From: Clostridia bacterium
GTDB taxonomy: Bacteria > Bacillota > Clostridia > RGIG6154
Assembly (NCBI GenBank): GCA_017622395.1
Contig: JAGARF010000137.1
Span: 1-10,050, forward strand
DNA: 10,050 nucleotides
Direction of reading: 5' to 3'
Positions 5,957 through 10,050 of this stretch are shown one piece after another. Under the pieces are notes generated by a model, which did not search any database, had not been told where the DNA came from, and saw only the letters and a list, made by a program, of their open reading frames with translations. Numbering within the stretch: the stretch's first letter is position 1; every line of letters starts with the position of its first letter. A program made the position numbers and the translations under genes.

Positions 5957-7064
5957 ATATATGCAAAAATGTAAGTATTGAAATAATAATTATCAGGAAT
6001 GAGAAGTTTATAACTGAAAATTCTTTTAAATATACCAAGAATTTGCCGGGGTTGTTTTTAGTATATTCTTTTAATGTTATAAGACTTGCAAGAGATGCTA
6101 TTAATGTTCCCGCTCCACCGATATTTACACCAATTAATAGGTGTGCATAGTCGGTTGTAAACTGAGAAAGAAGTATTGCAGTAGGTACATTGCTTATAAA
6201 CTGACAGGAGAATATACTAAAAAGCATAGTGTTTTTTGCGAGCAGTGTACTGAATATTTTTTCAACCGCATCAATCCTTGCCATATTCCCTGAAAAAATA
6301 AAGAATGCAACAAAAGTAAACAAAAGACCGTAGTCAACATCTTTTAATGCTTTTCTGTCCATAAAGATAAGAAATGCAGGAATAATTATAAGGCCTGTCC
6401 AATAAGGAACAAATCTGAAAACAATAACAATTGAATAAATAAACAGCAGCAGATAAATTATTGTTCTAAGCTTTGGCATTTTTATTTCTTTCTTCTCAAT
6501 TTCAAGCTCTTCTTTTTTAACAAAGCAAATACAGGTAATGGTTATTAATACTATTGACAGTATGAAAGGAATTGCCATAATCTGCATAAATTCAAGAGTT
6601 GGAATGTTAAATTTACTGTATAAATAAAGGTTTTGCGGATTACCAAAAGGGGTAAGCATACCACCAAGATTTGCGACAATATTTTGCATTATGAAAACAA
6701 ATGCCATCAAATTTTCTTTATGACACGATGTAAGAACAAAATAACCAAGCGGCAGGAAGGTCAAAAGTGCCATATCGTTTGCTATAAGCATTGAACCTAT
6801 AAATGTTATGTAAACAAGTGCTAAAACGCACATTCTTGCATTTTTAAAATATACAACAATGTTTTGTGCTATCATATAGAAAAAGTTTATGTTTTTCAAA
6901 GCGCAAACCACTGCAAGAACACAGAAAAGGCAGGTAAGAGTTTTAAAATCAAAGTATGATATATATTCTTTGTCCGGTCTTACAAAATATGAAGTTATAA
7001 GAGCTGCCATAATTGCAATACATAAAACAGCATTTCGTTTTATAAATCTTATAGCTTTATACAT
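5955..7064 (-). CDS. Ion permease of the ArsB/NhaD (IT superfamily) type, substrate unknown
   Basis: A 369-residue polytopic membrane protein with about ten or eleven spans. The conserved membrane motifs of the ArsB/NhaD/SLC13-like ion transporter group are present: ANDMALLTFLPL (about residues 95-106), then TPFGNPQNLYLYS (about 138-150), and in the second half SNVPTAILLS (291-300) and GGAGTLIASLASLI (316-329). The two halves mirror each other, as expected for this inverted-repeat fold, with a charged central cytoplasmic loop (KKEELEIEKKE). Members exchange Na+ for H+ or carry anions such as arsenite or carboxylates; sequence alone does not choose. I set the start at 7064 because GAGGTG lies five bases upstream; the in-frame ATG at 7082 would put this ribosome binding site inside the gene. 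The start is just downstream of the tRNA-Leu terminator, with no obvious promoter between. Confidence 0.88.
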   Translation of the reverse strand: MYKAIRFIKRNAVLCIAIMAALITSYFVRPDKEYISYFDFKTLTCLFCVLAVVCALKNINFFYMIAQNIVVYFKNARMCVLALVYITFIGSMLIANDMALLTFLPLGYFVLTSCHKENLMAFVFIMQNIVANLGGMLTPFGNPQNLYLYSKFNIPTLEFMQIMAIPFILSIVLITITCICFVKKEELEIEKKEIKMPKLRTIIYLLLFIYSIVIVFRFVPYWTGLIIIPAFLIFMDRKALKDVDYGLLFTFVAFFIFSGNMARIDAVEKIFSTLLAKNTMLFSIFSCQFISNVPTAILLSQFTTDYAHLLIGVNIGGAGTLIASLASLITLKEYTKNNPGKFLVYLKEFSVINFSFLIIIISILTFLHI

Positions 7065-7084
7065 TAAAACACCTCTTTTCATTC

Positions 7085-7120
7085 AAAAAGGACAGATTTC
7101 ATTTGAAATCTGTCCTTTTT
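7085..7120 (-). terminator. Strong terminator of tRNA-Leu, directly upstream of the permease
   Basis: Perfect 17-base inverted repeat (7085-7101 and 7104-7120), of which about 16 pairs can form around a four-base loop, ending in TTTTT on the minus strand. The outermost base is also the final A of the tRNA's CCA end, so the hairpin abuts the mature tRNA. It is perfectly symmetrical and would also stop plus-strand transcription. Confidence 0.85.
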
Positions 7121-7204
7121 GGTGCGGGTGAAGAGACTTGAACTCCCACGCCGAAGGACACAAGAACCTAAATCTTGCACGTCTACCAATTCCGTCACAC
7201 CCGC
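7120..7204 (-). tRNA. tRNA-Leu(UAG), CCA encoded
   Basis: 85 nt including CCA (7122-7120). Acceptor stem GCGGGTG (7204-7198) pairs with CACCCGC (7130-7124), discriminator A. The anticodon arm is CAAGA-TTTAGGT-TCTTG, giving anticodon UAG, which reads CUA and probably other CUN codons. A long variable arm with a TTCG loop marks it as a class II tRNA, and the T arm contains GTTCAAGTC. It decodes leucine CUN codons, is expressed alone from its own promoter and ends at the adjacent terminator. Confidence 0.97.
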
Positions 7205-7221
7205 ATATTTGATACTATGCT

Positions 7222-7250
7222 ATTATAACAAATAAAATCAAAATAATCAA
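7222..7250 (-). promoter_or_regulatory. Promoter of tRNA-Leu
   Basis: TTGATT (7250-7245), 17-base spacer, TATAAT (7227-7222) preceded by TGT (extended -10) on the minus strand. The predicted start near 7215 leaves a leader of about 11 bases, typical of a stable-RNA gene. Confidence 0.85.
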
Positions 7251-7269
7251 GTCTTTTTATGTATTTATT

Positions 7270-7310
7270 AAAAAATAGAAAGAATACTGTAGAAACAGTA
7301 CTCTTTCTAT
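7270..7310 (-). terminator. Rho-independent terminator of the surface-protein gene
   Basis: Sixteen-pair stem (7310-7295 with 7290-7275 on the minus strand) with one G-U pair and a four-base loop, followed by a run of U (7275-7270). It begins eight bases after the stop codon. It separates the surface-protein gene from the tRNA promoter. Confidence 0.9.
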
Positions 7311-7317
7311 AGAATAT

Positions 7318-10050
7318 TTATTCAGTTACTGTTAACTTTTCAAGCGCTGCTATCGGCATTAATGCTTTGTTCCACAGCATTGCCTTAATAGTTTCTGTCT
7401 TTTCTTCAACAGTTGCTGATACAGAGGTTGTTCCTGTTTTCACAAAAGTAACCTCACCTGTTGCAGAATAACCTGTTAAAAACATAATACAGTTTGAAGA
7501 ATTCACAGTTCCTGATGCAGTTGCGGTTATATAATCTCCGATTTCAGGATATTCATTGTCAACACCTATGCTAACCTCCTCAGCTGCACTCTGGTTGTAT
7601 AAAACTGCAAAACTGCTAAAGTGGTCTGTAAAGAAAGTTATATAGTGTTTTCCATTTTCTTCTATAATTTCACCCTGAACATCATAAACTATGCCTTCGT
7701 CGTTTATATAAACAACACTTACATCGGCATCAGAAAGTTCCTTGCTTATTTCCATCTTTATTCTTATTTTTGATGTTGGCTGAACTTCCTGCTCCCCTGA
7801 ATACATCTTAACATCAATTGCCTGATACACGGCCTTTCCTGTTGCATCTGACACCGCATTATCATCAAGCTTCGGTTCTGTTAAAACAAGGTCTGTCTCC
7901 TCATCAAAATCTCCGTTCATATCAACAGGAAGATTGTTAACCGTCTTTGTGACCTTTATGCTTGCACTTTCATACAACGCATTTAATTTTGAAACCGTTG
8001 ATGCAGGAATATATTCCTTAACAAAAATTGGGAAAGAATGGTATTCATTCATCAAATCGTATATAATAACGCGTTTTGCCTCTGCGTTTTCGTAGCTGTC
8101 TGTTGAATTAACAGCAGAACATCTTAACACCTTGCTTGTGAAAGGCATTACATACAACAGCTGAATCTGAGTTGAAATTTTTGCATGCTTTGTAATAAGC
8201 TGATTGTATTTCTCCTCCGACACATCACCCTTATCTTCTTCACTCATTGTGTGGTATGTATCTTCAGCAAGCATAAGCCTTGAATATGCAGATGATAAGG
8301 TTGCCTTGTCTGCTATTTCCTCAGGTACAAGGTCTATAAGCTCATAAAGGTATGCTATAGCACCTTTGCTTTCCCTGTCAAAGGCATCCGCTATTGCTCT
8401 CAGCTGTGAAAGTTTTATAACATACTCATAATCTATCAAAGATTTTGAAAGATATGTTAAATGTTCATACTGAGCATACACATTATCTATTTCCTCTTTC
8501 CACTGTCGGTAGTTTGACTGTGTAATGTCAGATGGAAAGCTTTTTATTTTTGCAACTATATCCGACTCAATCAGGGCAATATATGCATTTGCTCTGTCGA
8601 GTGCCGCTAAAACTGTAGCATACGCAGATGTGCAAGCACGCTTATCGCTCGCTGAAAGAGTTGCATATTTTTCTGCAAGAGCAGTGAATATTTCTCTTTT
8701 TTCATATGCATTTGTTTCGTTTATATCTGCCGCAAGTCCTGCCCTGGCAACCTCATTGCCGTATTCACTTACAACAGTTAACCCACACCTTGCAACTACT
8801 ACGGTTTCCTTTGTTATATTTGCATTGTATACAAGCTTTCCGTCTGCTTTTTCTGCTTTTACCGAAACACCGTTTACATAGAGCATATTTAACTTGTAGC
8901 CATTTTCAATCTCGATGCATATAGTTGCATCTTCCAGATAAGGCACTTTTAATTCTTCTGCACTTTGACCATTATATTCAACAGAAAGGTTTGCACCTTC
9001 TGAGTCTATAGCAGATACTAAGAACTCATCTTTTTCAAACACAACAGATATATCTGTGTCTTTGGTTATATTTTCAAGAACAATTCTGTTTTGTGAAACT
9101 GTTGTTTTTTCTCCGTTCACGAGAGCATATGCAGTATGATAGCCATAGTCAGGTGTTATTTCAAACCTGGCACTTCCGCCTTCATTTACAACGCTCCTTG
9201 CAGGATATATTTTTCCGCCTTTTTCTGCAACTGCTTTAACTGTAAGCATCTTAACAACCTTTTCAAAGGTTGCAGAAATAGTGTGATTTTCTTTTATGTC
9301 ATAAAATACATAAGACTTGCATACACCGACGCTTTGTCCGTCTACGGCTACATCTGAAATAATATAACCCTCGTCTGCCACAATTCTCGCAGAGCATTTG
9401 TCTCCATATTCAACTGTGTCTGTATTTAATATAATTCGTCCGTTACCGTTAGTTGATGAGAAAACCGTGAATGTTTTCTTTCTGCCTGTTACTTCAACCA
9501 CTGTATTTTGTGTAACGGTTACTTCTATGCATCCGTCTTCACACATAACAGTTTCGCCATTCACGGTTATGCTTTCAACATCATAACCAACATCTGTGCT
9601 TATTGTGAATTTCATTGTTGTACCGTCTTTTACCTCGTTGTAGCCTGAAGGTGCGATTTTAACACCCTCGCCTGCAACCGACTGCACAACAAAGTTTTCA
9701 ACTGTTTCAATTTCCTTGTCTTCTAATACCTGAACCTCAAATGTCTTGCTATAGCCTCCGTAAGAAACAACTACACTATAATTTCCTGCCTGTGTGTTGT
9801 CAAAGCCTGATACCTTATACTCATTTTCATAGATTTTCATTGCATAATCTTCGGTATAAAGCCACACATCAACCTCAAAAGGCTCTCCTATTGCATATGT
9901 TTCTTTATTTGATGTAATTTCAACACGGAATTTATTCTCTTCCTGCGGCTCATTAACCGTGATACTTCCGTCTGTGTAACAAATTACAAGAGGATTATAG
10001 TCTTCATCATAATTTACGGAAGCTCCGTCTATATAGTCGCCGTTTCTGCC
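7318..10050 (-). CDS. Large secreted/surface protein with Big_3-like, InlB-type B-repeat and helical repeat modules (partial, N-terminus missing)
   Basis: The frame is open to the right edge, giving 910 visible residues of a longer protein; a GTG at 9867 is internal. Order of modules, numbered from the edge: end of one extracellular module (1-35); a bacterial Ig-like domain of the Big_3 type (about 41-100, 'Y.IGEPFEV', then 'VSGFDNTQAGNYSVVVSYGG'); four divergent InlB-type B-repeats (about 101-403) with the pattern 'G.G.I', 'GY....V.VNG', 'I..N..I...F'; then about 260 mostly helical residues with three copies of an 'A..Y..L....K..V...Y..L' unit, like FIVAR-type spacers; a beta region ending in 'TDHFSSFAVLY'; and a C-terminal module ending 'AMLWNKALMPIAALEKLTV', a tail that resembles C-terminal domains of other clostridial secreted proteins. 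There is no LPXTG and no C-terminal membrane segment, so anchoring, if any, must be N-terminal. No catalytic domain is visible here; adhesion or carbohydrate work are possible roles of the missing part. Confidence 0.85.
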   Translation of the reverse strand, partial: GRNGDYIDGASVNYDEDYNPLVICYTDGSITVNEPQEENKFRVEITSNKETYAIGEPFEVDVWLYTEDYAMKIYENEYKVSGFDNTQAGNYSVVVSYGGYSKTFEVQVLEDKEIETVENFVVQSVAGEGVKIAPSGYNEVKDGTTMKFTISTDVGYDVESITVNGETVMCEDGCIEVTVTQNTVVEVTGRKKTFTVFSSTNGNGRIILNTDTVEYGDKCSARIVADEGYIISDVAVDGQSVGVCKSYVFYDIKENHTISATFEKVVKMLTVKAVAEKGGKIYPARSVVNEGGSARFEITPDYGYHTAYALVNGEKTTVSQNRIVLENITKDTDISVVFEKDEFLVSAIDSEGANLSVEYNGQSAEELKVPYLEDATICIEIENGYKLNMLYVNGVSVKAEKADGKLVYNANITKETVVVARCGLTVVSEYGNEVARAGLAADINETNAYEKREIFTALAEKYATLSASDKRACTSAYATVLAALDRANAYIALIESDIVAKIKSFPSDITQSNYRQWKEEIDNVYAQYEHLTYLSKSLIDYEYVIKLSQLRAIADAFDRESKGAIAYLYELIDLVPEEIADKATLSSAYSRLMLAEDTYHTMSEEDKGDVSEEKYNQLITKHAKISTQIQLLYVMPFTSKVLRCSAVNSTDSYENAEAKRVIIYDLMNEYHSFPIFVKEYIPASTVSKLNALYESASIKVTKTVNNLPVDMNGDFDEETDLVLTEPKLDDNAVSDATGKAVYQAIDVKMYSGEQEVQPTSKIRIKMEISKELSDADVSVVYINDEGIVYDVQGEIIEENGKHYITFFTDHFSSFAVLYNQSAAEEVSIGVDNEYPEIGDYITATASGTVNSSNCIMFLTGYSATGEVTFVKTGTTSVSATVEEKTETIKAMLWNKALMPIAALEKLTVTE

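Noticed and set aside
7065..7082. Permease start at ATG 7082
   Set aside because: The GAGGTG ribosome binding site lies inside these codons and is well spaced for the ATG at 7064.
7900..7930. Dockerin or EF-hand motif (DMNGDFDEETD) in the surface protein
   Set aside because: Only one Asp-rich loop resembles a calcium site; there is no second copy and no dockerin helix pattern, and the sequence continues into a beta module.
7318..9867. A complete gene starting at GTG 9867
   Set aside because: The same frame stays open for 61 more codons to the window edge and encodes a continuous Ig-like domain ('ETYAIGEPFEVDVWLY') across the GTG, so this is an internal Val codon of a larger gene.

Overview
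The window looks like a chromosomal segment of an AT-rich, low-GC Gram-positive anaerobe, most likely an uncultured gut-type Clostridia member. The reasons are strong AGGAG-type ribosome binding sites, near-consensus sigma-A promoters with extended -10 elements, short intrinsic terminators, a DUF1292 protein, a YkvI-type transporter, a lipobox lipoprotein and a large secreted protein with Ig-like and InlB-type repeats. Apart from argG, argH and the tRNA, products are assigned by family or not at all.

Layout, left to right. At 1-130 (minus) is the N-terminal start of an MBOAT O-acyltransferase cut by the window edge. A lipoprotein of unknown function follows (185-898, minus). At 978-1164 (minus) lies a non-coding stretch that folds into a closed multi-stem RNA with its own promoter and a U-run at its end; I read it as a standalone structured ncRNA of about 187 nt. 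Then, all on the minus strand, come a DUF1292 protein, an unknown multi-spanning membrane protein and a YkvI-family transporter (1173-3107). The plus strand carries argG and argH (3281-5928), the last two steps of arginine synthesis. After a shared terminator come, on the minus strand, an ArsB/NhaD-type ion permease (5955-7064), a tRNA-Leu(UAG) with encoded CCA (7120-7204), and the C-terminal 910 residues of a large repeat-containing surface protein (7318 to beyond the right edge).

The most informative non-coding feature is the 173-bp divergent region between the YkvI-type gene and argG. It contains four consecutive 18-bp sites resembling ARG boxes, each starting exactly 21 bp after the last, as in classical tandem ArgR operators. 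The argG-side pair sits just upstream of a perfect TTGACA/TATAAT promoter; the other pair covers a candidate promoter for the transporter. This suggests that ArgR controls both transcription units and that the YkvI-type protein has an arginine-related role. Both are inferences from sequence.

I see no mobile element, CRISPR array, prophage or defence system. The two items most worth following are the unclassified ncRNA and the four-box ArgR-like operator.
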